Origin: Rhodococcus sp. KRD197
GTDB taxonomy: Bacteria > Actinomycetota > Actinomycetes > Mycobacteriales > Mycobacteriaceae
Assembly (NCBI RefSeq): GCF_017168235.1
Contig: NZ_JABFAO010000002.1
Coordinates: 310,001 to 374,000, forward strand
DNA: 64,000 nucleotides
Reading direction: 5' to 3'
Shown: positions 35,052 through 43,821 of the stretch, piece after piece
How the letters are laid out: each line of letters starts with the position of its first letter
Position numbering within the stretch: position 1 is the first letter of the stretch
Program-made: the position numbers and the translations under genes
The notes under the pieces: model-generated
What the model was told of the DNA's origin: nothing
The model's input: only the letters and a program-made list of their open reading frames with translations
The model's database searches: none

Positions 35052-35176
35052 CGACAAGGCCCCTTACATCAGCTTCGGCGGTTCGGCGCGGCGTTCGCGC
35101 TGGCTCGGTCACAGCCTATCCGTTCGCGCGGGTGGGTCGCATCGGGCATGTCGGTGGGGGGACATAGGCTCGAGCT

Positions 35177-36805
35177 GTGAAGAGTCAGCCCATGCCGGCG
35201 AACGGGTCGGTGAGATCGGCACCGCCGGTGTTCATCGATTCCGGACCTCTGACGCGCTGCCGACACCGGCTGTACCTCGATACCGCGTACTCCTCGCTGC
35301 AGCGACTCGAACCGGAGAACCCGGGGGTACGGCAGCGTCGAGAAGCCGCGCAGGCGCACCGCGAGGCCATCCGCGCCGTGCTGGCCGCAGGTCTCGAGGG
35401 CTGGACCCAGATCGAGGCCTCCGATGCGCGCACGGCCGCCGAACGGACGATGGCGGCCTGCCGCCGCGGCGCGCAGTGGATCTGGAACGCGGTCCTCCCC
35501 GCCGAGCGAGATACCGGACGCCGCGGTCGCAGTGAGCTGCTGATGCGCGACCCCGCCGGAGTCGGCTACATCCCCATCATCGTGGTCAACCACAAGGTCA
35601 CCGATCCAGGCCGCGGGGCCGTCACCACCTCGTTCGACCACTGGGCGCCCACCGTCGACGAGTCGCGCAAGGTTCGTAGCCAGCTTCGCGATCAACTGCG
35701 GCTCGCGCATCTGCACCGGATGCTCGAGTTCGAGGGCTTGGCGTCGCCGAGCGCGCTGGGCGGAGTCATCGGATTCCGCGCCGAGTGCATCCTCGTACAC
35801 GACCTGAGCACCGTGTTCGCCGAGTACGACACTCGCTTCGAAGACCGCCTCGCTGTGGCCCGCGGCGAGAAATTCACCGTGCCATCACAGGTCAGCGAAT
35901 GCCGATCGTGTTCGTGGTGGACCGACTGCCGCCCGCAACTGGCCGCCAACCGCGACGTCTCGCTGGTGGCGTCGGGAATGCGGGCGGAGGTACTGCGCGA
36001 GAACGGCGTCTACACCATCGACGAACTCGCCGAGTTCACTGGACCCGTGCCGGAGGACTGGCCGTTCGGCAGCTTCGACGACGCCGTGGCCGCTGCAATG
36101 GCGTGGCAGTCCGGTGTCCCCCTGCTGCGCCGCACCGAGAAGGTCACCGTCCGCCGCGCCGACATCGAGGTCGACGTGGACATGGAGTCGTACCAGGATC
36201 ACGGCGCGTATCTGTGGGGCACGCTGCTGACCGAGGCTGGGGGACCGCCTCCGGTGTACCGCGGGTTCGTCACCTGGGACCCGCTGCCGACGGTGGACGA
36301 GGGTCGATCGTTCGCCGAGTTCTGGCGTTGGCTGATGGGAAAGCGAGCCGAGGCCGCCGCAACGGGCAGAACCTTTGCCGCGTACTGCTATTCACGCCAG
36401 GCAGAGGACAAATGGCTGCTCGACTCGGCGCGACGCTTCGCCGATATACCCGGAGTGCCGTCGGAGGCGGAGATCCGCGAGTTCATCGACAGCGAGCAGT
36501 GGGTGGACATCTACCAGGCCGTCAGCGATCAGTTCATCTGTCCCAACGGCAAAGGGCTCAAGAAGATCGCCCCCGTCGCCGGCTTCGAGTGGCGTGATGA
36601 CGAAGCCGGCGGTGAGGCATCGATGGGCTGGTACCGCGACGCAGTCGGATACGACGCCGAGCCCGACCACTCCCAGCGTCAGCGACTGCTGATCTACAAC
36701 GAGGACGACGTGCAGGCCACCAAGGTCCTGCGCGAATGGATGAGCGACCGCGCAGAATCCGAGATCCCCACCCTCGAGTCCTTGCGTGTGGGCCCGAGCG
36801 CCTGA
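35177..36805 (+). CDS. TM0106-family RecB-like nuclease with RNase H-like C-terminal domain
   Basis: 542 residues from a GTG. The N-terminal PD-(D/E)xK part shows DSGPLTRCRHRLYLD, LLMRDPAG and IPIIVVNHKVTDPG, and ends in the cysteine cluster CRSCSWWTDC (with the early CRHR giving four Cys, as in Cas4/AddB iron-sulfur nucleases). The C-terminal half begins RRADIEVDVDMESYQDHGAY, an RNase H/DEDD exonuclease-like acidic motif, and ends RQRLLIYNEDDVQATKVLRE, a second acidic cluster. A predicted single-strand nuclease or repair enzyme; no partner gene adjacent. Confidence 0.75.
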   Translation: MKSQPMPANGSVRSAPPVFIDSGPLTRCRHRLYLDTAYSSLQRLEPENPGVRQRREAAQAHREAIRAVLAAGLEGWTQIEASDARTAAERTMAACRRGAQWIWNAVLPAERDTGRRGRSELLMRDPAGVGYIPIIVVNHKVTDPGRGAVTTSFDHWAPTVDESRKVRSQLRDQLRLAHLHRMLEFEGLASPSALGGVIGFRAECILVHDLSTVFAEYDTRFEDRLAVARGEKFTVPSQVSECRSCSWWTDCRPQLAANRDVSLVASGMRAEVLRENGVYTIDELAEFTGPVPEDWPFGSFDDAVAAAMAWQSGVPLLRRTEKVTVRRADIEVDVDMESYQDHGAYLWGTLLTEAGGPPPVYRGFVTWDPLPTVDEGRSFAEFWRWLMGKRAEAAATGRTFAAYCYSRQAEDKWLLDSARRFADIPGVPSEAEIREFIDSEQWVDIYQAVSDQFICPNGKGLKKIAPVAGFEWRDDEAGGEASMGWYRDAVGYDAEPDHSQRQRLLIYNEDDVQATKVLREWMSDRAESEIPTLESLRVGPSA

Positions 36806-36839
36806 GCGCCGGCCCCCGCCCTACCGCCGGCCCCCTACC

Positions 36840-36890
36840 GCATGAATGGTCCATTCATGCTGTCTAGGCGTATGAATGGTCCATTCAAGC
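36840..36890. repeat. 51-nt palindromic element, copy 1
   Basis: Starts GCATGAATGG-T-CCATTCATGC, passes a CTAG-containing centre (GTCTAGG), and ends TATGAATGG-T-CCATTCAAGC. Each arm is itself a palindrome. It lies between the convergent nuclease and SDR genes. Related copies are at 41694-41744 and 56821-56871, the same length and with the same outer bases. Confidence 0.75.
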
Positions 36891-36911
36891 GATTGGGGGA
36901 GGGGCGAAAAG

Positions 36912-37679
36912 CTACCGCGGTGCCATCCGGATCGCGCCGTCCATACGGATGGTTTCGCCGTTGAGGTAGTCGTGCTCGGCGATCATCTGCACCAGCTGGG
37001 CGTACTCGGTCGGCTGCGCGAGGCGCGAGGGGAACGGAACGCTCGCCTCGAGCCCCTTGCGGTACTCCTCGGTTACTCCGGCGAGCATGGGGGTGTCGAC
37101 GATGCCGGGGGCGATGGTGTTGACGCGGATGCCCGCCTGCGCCAGGTCGCGTGCTGCGGTGATGGTCATCGCGTGCACGCCGCCCTTCGACGCGGTGTAC
37201 GCGATCTGGCCGATCTGTCCCTCGAATGCCGCAACCGATGCGGTGTTGATGACGACGCCGCGCTGACCGGCGTCATCGACGGTTTCCAGCGACTGCATGC
37301 GGTTGGCCGCCAGGCGCATGACGTTGAACGTGCCGAGCAGGTTGATGGTGATGACCGTGCGGAAGAGTTCGAGGTCGTGCGGACCCCTTTTGGACAGGAT
37401 TCGACCTGCCCAACCGACGCCTGCGCAGTTGACGACGATACGCAGCGGCACCCCGGCCTCGGCGATCTTGTCGAGCGCGGCCTCGACTTCTTCCTCGCTG
37501 GTGACGTCTGCGGCGATCAGCGTCACGCCCTCGGGGACGCTGTCACCCGCGCGTTCGATGGACTGTGCGAGGTCGAGTCCGAAGACGGTGGCTCCCGCGT
37601 CGGCGAGGCGCTTGGCCGTCGCTGCACCGAGGCCCGACGCCCCTCCTGTGACCAATGCTGCTGTTCCCGAAATCTCCAC
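36912..37679 (-). CDS. Short-chain dehydrogenase, 3-hydroxyacyl-CoA dehydrogenase type 2-like
   Basis: 255 residues from the GTG at 37679, which sits 9 bases after AAGGAG; the ATG at 37697 would overlap that site. Rossmann start ALVTGGASGLGAATAKRLAD, VVNCAGVGWAG, catalytic Ser/Tyr/Lys in INTASVAAFEGQIGQIAYTA then SKGG. The length and the ending NGETIRMDGAIRMAPR match HSD10-type enzymes that oxidise (S)-3-hydroxyacyl-CoA with NAD in fatty acid or isoleucine breakdown. Monocistronic. Confidence 0.8.
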   Translation of the reverse strand: MEISGTAALVTGGASGLGAATAKRLADAGATVFGLDLAQSIERAGDSVPEGVTLIAADVTSEEEVEAALDKIAEAGVPLRIVVNCAGVGWAGRILSKRGPHDLELFRTVITINLLGTFNVMRLAANRMQSLETVDDAGQRGVVINTASVAAFEGQIGQIAYTASKGGVHAMTITAARDLAQAGIRVNTIAPGIVDTPMLAGVTEEYRKGLEASVPFPSRLAQPTEYAQLVQMIAEHDYLNGETIRMDGAIRMAPR

Positions 37680-37788
37680 GGTTGTGCACTCCTTCATGGT
37701 CGGCGGCCGGTGTGGCCGAACTCGCCTTGCACCATAACTGTGCGGTGATTCGGGGGCGTACGGGGATGTGTCGGAGGCGACACCCACC

Positions 37789-38796
37789 TCACACAGGCCG
37801 ACCGTCGTGGCCGTACTCGACCCGGTAGGTGTTCGCGGCGTCGACCAGCATGGTGGCCAGGAGGGGACGGCCCGGCGGGAGCAGACGCACCGTCGCCGAC
37901 CCGGTGGAGATGGTGTCGAGTCGATCCGCAGCCGAGTCCGCCAGTGTCGTTCGTACGTGCGCGTCCAGTTCGACGTCACCGCGGTCATCCAGCATGACCA
38001 CCTGCACCCCGCGGCTTCGAGCCGAGCGCGCGGCACGCGCGAGGCGGGCGGTCAACAGGCCTCGGGCGCGCAGGGAGTCGCGGAGGTCGGCTTCGAGGAG
38101 TTCGCAGACGAGCAGCTCACTCTGGTCGAGTTCGGGACCGTCGGCGATTCGCCCCAGCAGAGGCCGAGCTTGTTCGTCGAGGCGGCGCAGTTGAGCGTCG
38201 CGCTCGTCGAGAGCGGCCGACGCAGCTGCCGCGGCTGCGACGCGAAGAGTCGACTGCTCTCGGAGTTGAAAGATGGATCTGCCGAGCGGGCGGATGGTGA
38301 AGGCGAAGAATGTGGCCATCAGTAAGGGGGCGACGTTGATGGTGGACAACGACAGACCGTAGGCGAGATTCTGATTGGCGGCTGCCCACAGGATGGTTAC
38401 CCCGAGCATGAGCGTCAAACCGAACCATGCAAACCAGGTGCGGCCGCGTACGCACATGAAGGTGTAGATCGCGACGGAAGCGCCGAGCGGCCATGTCTGC
38501 AATGTGCTCGTCACCGGTGTAGGGATAGCCGAATACACCAGTGCGCAGCTGATCGGCCCCACTGCGAGCAAAGCCAGCGTCGTCGTCATCGGCAGGGGAT
38601 CACCCGGTGCCGCAATCAGGGTGAATGCACCGCTCACGCAGACGAGCACTGCGAGCAGGATCGGCCACGTGTTGCTCGTTCCCTCGAGAGTGGACAAGGC
38701 GCTCACCGTCAATGCGAACGCGTAGAACGCCACCACCGCATATGCAGCGCGAGAACGCATCCCGAGCAGATCGCGGACATCCTGAATGTGGTTCAT
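37789..38796 (-). CDS. Membrane protein with degenerate kinase-like C-terminus, partner of sensor kinase
   Basis: 335 residues from the ATG at 38796. Six hydrophobic helices in the first half (AYAVVAFYAFALTVSAL to LLMATFFAFTIRPLG), then a helical dimer-like stretch (LREQSTLRVAAAAAASAALD then ERDAQLRRLDEQ) that in its neighbour leads to a histidine-kinase core. No phospho-acceptor His or ATP-binding N/G boxes are visible. The ATGA overlap at 38793-38796 couples it to the upstream kinase. Probably a regulatory or co-sensor partner. Confidence 0.65.
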   Translation of the reverse strand: MNHIQDVRDLLGMRSRAAYAVVAFYAFALTVSALSTLEGTSNTWPILLAVLVCVSGAFTLIAAPGDPLPMTTTLALLAVGPISCALVYSAIPTPVTSTLQTWPLGASVAIYTFMCVRGRTWFAWFGLTLMLGVTILWAAANQNLAYGLSLSTINVAPLLMATFFAFTIRPLGRSIFQLREQSTLRVAAAAAASAALDERDAQLRRLDEQARPLLGRIADGPELDQSELLVCELLEADLRDSLRARGLLTARLARAARSARSRGVQVVMLDDRGDVELDAHVRTTLADSAADRLDTISTGSATVRLLPPGRPLLATMLVDAANTYRVEYGHDGRPV

Positions 38797-40046
38797 CCGA
38801 ATGCTGCTGTGCGGGGAACATCCGACGCGCACCAGGTGAGATGCACGGTGGTCCCCTGTCCCGGAATCGAATCGATCCGAGAGGCGCCCCCTGGCAGTTG
38901 CCGGAGTCGGCCCTCGATGCTGACCGCGACTCCGAGTCGGTGCGGCGGGACGGAGGCCCGGTCGAACCCGACTCCGTCATCGGTGACCGTGGCCTGCAGA
39001 ATGCCCGGTTGCGTCCGGACGGTGACGGAGCGGTTCGACGGCCCAGCATGGCGGAGGCTGTTGCGCATCGCCTCTGCCAATGCCGCACCGATGGCACGGA
39101 CAGCGTCGGCGGGATACGTCTGCGGCTCAACGTTGGAGGTCGACGTTTGCGATATCGACTCGATATGGACGATGACTGATTCGTCGACGTCGTTTGCTGT
39201 AGCGCGCAATTGGGCGATGGCCTCGTCGGCATCGACGAAAGTCGGCGCGGAATGCGTTCGGAGCGAGTCGAGTTGCCGCAGGGTGAGCCGAGCCTGGTTG
39301 ACCACGCTCGGCGATCTTCCCTGCCGCGCCACCGACAGCAGTGAGGACATGACTCCGTCGTGAGTGAGTGCATCGAACCGCTCTCGCTCGACCGCTCGCG
39401 CGGCCGCCGCTGCGGACCGTGCCGCCTGTGCCTGCGTTCGAGTGATGGTGGCGTCGAGAATCCGTGCGGTTCGCAAGGCGGCAAGTGTCGCCGCGACGAA
39501 GATGGTGCAGAACATCATGCCGAAGACGATGTCGGCGAACAGCGGTGTGGTCACGAACGGTTCGCGTAGCACGTAGTTGATCGATTGCGCCGCGATCACG
39601 CCGACAGTCATGTGAACGAAGACCAGCACCGGTGGCCACACGCTGGCGGCGGCCAAGGACGCCAAGCCGGGGAAGGTGCTCAAATACACGCCCTGTACGT
39701 CGAACAGCGTTTGATCCCAGGCCAGCCACCAACCGAGCACACACAGCAGGTAGGTCACCGCCGCGATGCTTCCGGCCATGCGGATCGCACGGATGCTCCC
39801 CGAGAAGGAGGACAGGCCGAACAGCAGGCCCGTACCGAATACGGCGATCACGCAGAACCAGTTCCACCAGGTCGGCGTCAGAAATGCGGTGCGTCGGATC
39901 TCCGGCAGGAGGATCAGAAAGTACGCGACATAACCGGTGCCGACGAACCGAGCGAACATCTTCACCAGTCGTTCGAGCGACCTGCGTTCTTCGCCGTCTG
40001 CGGCCGTGTCGACGATCGGTGCAGCAGCCTTGGTTACCACGGACAT
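38793..40046 (-). CDS. NarL/DesK-type membrane histidine kinase
   Basis: 417 residues with GGAGG before the ATG. Six membrane helices (residues 30-190), a HisKA_3-like segment RERFDALTHDGVMSSLLSVA with the phospho-acceptor His in T-H-D, and a HATPase domain with N box EAMRNSLRHAG, G1 box TVTDDGVGFD and RLGVAVSIEGRLRQLPGGAS. It should sense an envelope signal and phosphorylate a LuxR-type regulator, but none is encoded nearby. It is coupled to a degenerate paralogue-like gene. Confidence 0.8.
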   Translation of the reverse strand: MSVVTKAAAPIVDTAADGEERRSLERLVKMFARFVGTGYVAYFLILLPEIRRTAFLTPTWWNWFCVIAVFGTGLLFGLSSFSGSIRAIRMAGSIAAVTYLLCVLGWWLAWDQTLFDVQGVYLSTFPGLASLAAASVWPPVLVFVHMTVGVIAAQSINYVLREPFVTTPLFADIVFGMMFCTIFVAATLAALRTARILDATITRTQAQAARSAAAAARAVERERFDALTHDGVMSSLLSVARQGRSPSVVNQARLTLRQLDSLRTHSAPTFVDADEAIAQLRATANDVDESVIVHIESISQTSTSNVEPQTYPADAVRAIGAALAEAMRNSLRHAGPSNRSVTVRTQPGILQATVTDDGVGFDRASVPPHRLGVAVSIEGRLRQLPGGASRIDSIPGQGTTVHLTWCASDVPRTAAFG

Positions 40047-40088
40047 GCCATTTCCTCCGCATCTATGCCGAGGAGTGTAGGTGGAACT

Positions 40089-40799
40089 TCAGCTGTCCTT
40101 CAAAGCCTTCAGTCGTTCGAATGACGCCTCGTGACGTGTCCGGCGACGGCGGAATGCGGTCGCGCCGGACCATGTCGCGATGGACAGCGCCAGAACAACT
40201 CCCGCAGCGATCAGCGGTGCGGGGGTGCCGGGGGCGATGCCCTCGAAGAACAGCATCGCGCCGAAGACGAAGAACAGCGCAGCCGCGGAGTACTGAATCG
40301 TCCGTTCCGGCAGATGTTTACCGAGGACGGCGCCCACGACGATAGCGAGGGCGTCGGCGGCAACCATGCCTACCGTCGACCCGATCCATACACCGACCCA
40401 GTCGTTGTCGGTGGCGAGGGTGACCGTCGCGAGCATGGTCTTGTCGCCGAGTTCGGCGAGGAAGAACGCCGACGCAATGGCCAGGAAGGCCGACCGGGTG
40501 ATTTTCGACGCCTTGGCGCCCTCGTCCTCGGAGAGGGAGTCGCCGCGCAGGGTCCACAACCCGAATACGACGAACGCGATACCGCCGACGATCGAGATGG
40601 CCGCAGTCGGTATCGACAGACCGAGGAAGTGGCCGACGGCGACGGAGACGAGGTGCACGATGGTGGTGGCGACGGTGATGCCACCGATGACGACGTACCA
40701 GCGGTACCGGAGTGCGAACGTCATCGCCATGAGCTGCGACTTGTCACCGAGTTCGGCGACGAAGATGACAGCGAAGCTGAGCAACAGGGCAGAAAGCAC
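40089..40799 (-). CDS. TMEM165/GDT1-family manganese (calcium) exporter
   Basis: 236 residues, six to seven helices in two repeats, each with the family motif: VAELGDKSQLMAM near the start and LAELGDKTMLATV in the middle (E-x-G-D-K). These acidic motifs carry Mn2+ or Ca2+ across the membrane; bacterial members such as MneA/MntX-like proteins export manganese. The leader upstream matches a yybP-ykoY manganese riboswitch, which supports the substrate. Confidence 0.85.
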   Translation of the reverse strand: MLSALLLSFAVIFVAELGDKSQLMAMTFALRYRWYVVIGGITVATTIVHLVSVAVGHFLGLSIPTAAISIVGGIAFVVFGLWTLRGDSLSEDEGAKASKITRSAFLAIASAFFLAELGDKTMLATVTLATDNDWVGVWIGSTVGMVAADALAIVVGAVLGKHLPERTIQYSAAALFFVFGAMLFFEGIAPGTPAPLIAAGVVLALSIATWSGATAFRRRRTRHEASFERLKALKDS

Positions 40800-40826
40800 G
40801 GGCGGGGACTCCTCGGTCGACTACAT

Positions 40827-40955
40827 GACCGAAGGTCTCGCCCACCGCTTCGTCTGCTTCGTGAGCAAGACGGACGGTTCACCGTGCCGGGCTACACCTT
40901 TCGGCGTCGGCCAGTATGTCGACACAGCAATTGCGGGCTACTCCCCTTCGCTGGC
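40827..40955 (-). promoter_or_regulatory. yybP-ykoY manganese riboswitch
   Basis: In the leader of the GDT1 gene the reverse strand reads GCGAAGGGGAGTAGCC, then GTCGACATACTGGCCGAC, AGCCCGGCA, and finally GCGAGACCTTCGG. These are the conserved segments of the yybP-ykoY class (GGGGAGUAGC, CAUACUGG, CCGGCA, GCnAGACC) in the right order. The family binds Mn2+ and turns on exporters. Ends about 28 bp before the start codon. Confidence 0.75.
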
Positions 40956-41035
40956 GCCAACACTATGGTGCGGGGGCCGAATTGTCCATCGGGACAATAA
41001 GTTTGGCTTCCCGAAGTCTCGACTGCGGGAACGGT

Positions 41036-41563
41036 TCACGACGCGAGGAGCATTGCCAAAACTGCGGTGTCGGGATCGCTGATCGGATCGAGACCCACCC
41101 TGCTTCGCATGGCCGTGACGGTGCCGTCGGATTCGGCTTCGACCCAGGCGGCGCGGTGTTCGAGGCCCAGATGCGGCAAACCCGGAAGCAGCACGCAGCC
41201 CGAGGCCGCGCCTGCGCACTCGGGCAGCGACGGCGTGGTCTCCGAGGGCGGATGGAGCATCAACAGCGCCGACGGTTGGTGCTGGGCATACCGGCCGGGT
41301 GTGACGGCCGTCTCACCGACTACCGGTCCGTCGGCGAGGACGAGACCCACCACGCCGGGCTCCGGGTCGTCGGGAAGCTCCTCGCGTACGCCGAACACCG
41401 TGGAGGTGGCGAGCAAACCGGGCATCGACGCGACCTGCACGGCGAGCGCCAGGAACTGAGCCCACTCCTTGGTGGTATCCGGCCAGCGACCCGACACGAC
41501 GAAGCCGCGCAGCAATCCTGCGGCATGGAAAGGGGAAATACCGATGAGTTTGCGCTCGTTCAT
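41036..41563 (-). CDS. Conserved hypothetical protein, position like M. tuberculosis Rv3847
   Basis: 175 residues, no signal peptide or membrane helix. Visible stretches: MNERKLIGISPFHAAGLLRG, GLVLADGPVVGETAVTPGRY, LPECAGAASGCVLLPGLPHL. Two Cys are close to each other. From memory, the gene upstream of sodA in M. tuberculosis (Rv3847, of similar length) sits in the same place, so orthology is likely. Function unknown. Confidence 0.6.
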   Translation of the reverse strand: MNERKLIGISPFHAAGLLRGFVVSGRWPDTTKEWAQFLALAVQVASMPGLLATSTVFGVREELPDDPEPGVVGLVLADGPVVGETAVTPGRYAQHQPSALLMLHPPSETTPSLPECAGAASGCVLLPGLPHLGLEHRAAWVEAESDGTVTAMRSRVGLDPISDPDTAVLAMLLAS

Positions 41564-41693
41564 CTCACAGCTCCCTTGGGTGATTCGGCCAGGGGTGATA
41601 CCCGGTTACACCACGTTGGGTACGGCAAGCATGAATGAGGACGGGCTGGCACACAAGAGAGTGCGAGTGCCAGTTGACGCTCCCCCCCTAGAC

Positions 41694-41744
41694 GCATGAA
41701 TGGACCATTGCAACCGTCTAGCCGTTGCAATGGCCCATTCATGC
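41694..41744. repeat. 51-nt palindromic element, copy 2
   Basis: GCATGAATGG-A-CCATTGCAAC, centre CGTCTAGCC, GTTGCAATGG-C-CCATTCATGC: two 21-nt arms with one mismatch. It lies just past the 3' end of sodA and is followed by a 17-bp direct repeat (GCCGAAAACCGGCGGAA at 41743 and 41762). Same family as 36840-36890 and 56821-56871. Confidence 0.8.
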
Positions 41745-41780
41745 CGAAAACCGGCGGAACCGCCGAAAACCGGCGGAAAA

Positions 41781-42404
41781 CTACGGGAAAATCAGACCCG
41801 GGGTCTTCGACGTCGCTGCTTCGAAGCGTGCCTGGACATCGGCCCAGTTCACTACGTTCCAGAAAGCCTTGACGTAGTCGGCCTTGACGTTCTTGTACTG
41901 CAGGTAGAACGCGTGCTCCCACATGTCGACCTGGAGCAGCGGGATGATGCCGAGTGGCACGTTGGCCTGCTGATCGTAGAGCTGGAAGGTGAGCAGCTTC
42001 TTGCCCAGCGAGTCGTAGCCGAGCACTGCCCAGCCCGATCCCTGCAGGCCATTGGCGGCTGCGGTGAACTGCGCACGGAACTTGTCGAACGAGCCGAACT
42101 GGTCGTCGATTGCTGCGCTGAGTTCGCCTTCGGGCTTGTCGCCACCGTTGGGCGAGAGGTTCTTCCACCAGATGGAGTGGTTGACGTGTCCGCCGAGGTG
42201 GAACGCGAGGTTCTTCTCGAACAGGAAGATCGAACCGTGATCGTCGTTTTCGCGAGCCGCTGCGAGCTTCTCGAGTGCGGTGTTGGCGCCGGCGACGTAC
42301 GCTGCGTGGTGCTTCGAGTGGTGCAATTCGTTGATCTCGCCCGAGATGTGAGGCTCGAGAGCGGAGTAATCGAAATCAAGGTCGGGCAGGGTGTACTCGG
42401 ACAC
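41781..42404 (-). CDS. sodA: Superoxide dismutase (Fe/Mn family)
   Basis: 207 residues. Metal ligands: first His in [20 protein letters not shown], second in [20 protein letters not shown], then Asp and His in [20 protein letters not shown]. The motif [13 protein letters not shown] carries the second-sphere Gln. It converts superoxide to peroxide and oxygen; whether Fe or Mn is used cannot be settled by eye. No signal peptide, though mycobacterial SodA leaves the cell by SecA2. Followed by a palindromic element. Confidence 0.95.
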   Translation of the reverse strand: MSEYTLPDLDFDYSALEPHISGEINELHHSKHHAAYVAGANTALEKLAAARENDDHGSIFLFEKNLAFHLGGHVNHSIWWKNLSPNGGDKPEGELSAAIDDQFGSFDKFRAQFTAAANGLQGSGWAVLGYDSLGKKLLTFQLYDQQANVPLGIIPLLQVDMWEHAFYLQYKNVKADYVKAFWNVVNWADVQARFEAATSKTPGLIFP

Positions 42405-42646
42405 GTGGTTCCCTTCATCTTCTCGACGCCGCGCTCACCGTGAATTCGAAGGCGCGCACGTCCTACTGTGGATCTTTCGTAGGGCTCAACCCAATCCCAT
42501 ATCTACCCTCAGTGCAACAGTTGTAATCGAGATCCATTCCGTTCGATCGATTCCGGACAATTCCGACAACCTGCGTAGGTAACGGACAGGTCACGGCAAG
42601 GTCCCACAATTCGTCCAGCAGGTGAACGGGCAACTACCATGGCCCG

Positions 42647-43795
42647 GTGTCCCCTTTGCGCAGATCGGGCGAGCAAGCCGACTCACCTTCTGCGATGAGT
42701 GCTGTCTACGCACCGCGAGTCGAACTCGCGGGTGCAAATCTGTTGCGATTCATCGCGGTTCTGGCCGTGTTGTACTCCCACATCTCCTTTTATCTGATCG
42801 ACGACCGAGGCGACGGCTGGTGGATGCTCGACTTTGGATACTGGCTCTTCGTCCAGGTCATCGGCGTGAACCATCATCTCTCGTTCGTCGGTGTCGCGGT
42901 ATTCATGCTTCTCACCGGTCTGCTCGTCACCCGGTCTGCGATGCGCCAGTCACGACGAGATTTCACCGTCAGTCGGCTCTCGCGACTGATTCCTGCGCTG
43001 TGGGTGGCCATCGCGCTCGCGATTATTCTGGTGCGGCTGGGCATCAACGGAATGTTCGGCCCGCAGGACGGAGTTTCGAACTTCGAGGCCGTGCTCAGCT
43101 TCTTCCTCGGCGGATTCTTCCTGAAGCCCCAAGTCGCAGTCCTCGGCGTCACCTGGACCCTGGCTGTGCAGTTGATGTTCTACCTCTACTGCGTCGCCGC
43201 CCGTGACGTACTCCGCTCGCGGCCCATTCTGGTGCCGATCATAGGCGCGGCGCTGTGCAGCGTCGTGCTCCTCTACAACGCGCTCGTGCCCGACCCGTGG
43301 ACGATCCCGATGCTGTCGAAGATCGCCGCGACGCTGCCGACGCTTTTTCTGGGACAGATCATCTACCTGAGCTGGAGCAAGATCGTCGGCTGGCGCTCGA
43401 TCCTCGTGGCAGTGCTCGCCCAGGCCGTCGTGGTGCAGCTGGCCACCGAGGTCGGCGCCTACTGGGCGGGCGGCCGGTACTTGTGGACCATCATCGTCGT
43501 CGCCGCGATGGTTCTGCTCCTCGGACGGTACGACGGACGGGCCGCGCACTGGTCGATCATCCGCTGGACGGGCACCCGTAGCTACGCGATCTATCTCCTG
43601 CACACGCTGATCCTGTACCGCGTTTTCCAGTTCGTTGTTCCCTACACGGGACCGACCGGCGCCGTCATCGCGTTCGTTGCCGTCACCGCCGTGGCGTCGG
43701 AAATCCTCTACCGGTGGGTGGAGACGCCGGCCGCCCGGTGGCTCAATGGACGCTTCCGCAGCCGCACGCACGTAGCGCAGTCGAGCGCCCACTAG
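42647..43795 (+). CDS. Acyltransferase family 3 membrane protein (OafA/YrhL type)
   Basis: 382 residues from a GTG; the ATG at 42695 is possible. About ten helices. Family marks: NLLRFIAVLAVLYSHISFYL (catalytic His after Ser-H), FVGVAVFMLLTGLLVTRSAM, RRDFTVSRLSRLIPALWVAI, and TWTLAVQLMFYLYCVAARDV. Such enzymes O-acylate sugars, lipids or peptidoglycan at the membrane. Monocistronic, divergent from sodA; the 240-bp gap between them shows no other gene. Confidence 0.8.
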   Translation: MSPLRRSGEQADSPSAMSAVYAPRVELAGANLLRFIAVLAVLYSHISFYLIDDRGDGWWMLDFGYWLFVQVIGVNHHLSFVGVAVFMLLTGLLVTRSAMRQSRRDFTVSRLSRLIPALWVAIALAIILVRLGINGMFGPQDGVSNFEAVLSFFLGGFFLKPQVAVLGVTWTLAVQLMFYLYCVAARDVLRSRPILVPIIGAALCSVVLLYNALVPDPWTIPMLSKIAATLPTLFLGQIIYLSWSKIVGWRSILVAVLAQAVVVQLATEVGAYWAGGRYLWTIIVVAAMVLLLGRYDGRAAHWSIIRWTGTRSYAIYLLHTLILYRVFQFVVPYTGPTGAVIAFVAVTAVASEILYRWVETPAARWLNGRFRSRTHVAQSSAH

Positions 43796-43821
43796 GAACA
43801 CCCGACCGCACAGCTGCGGCC

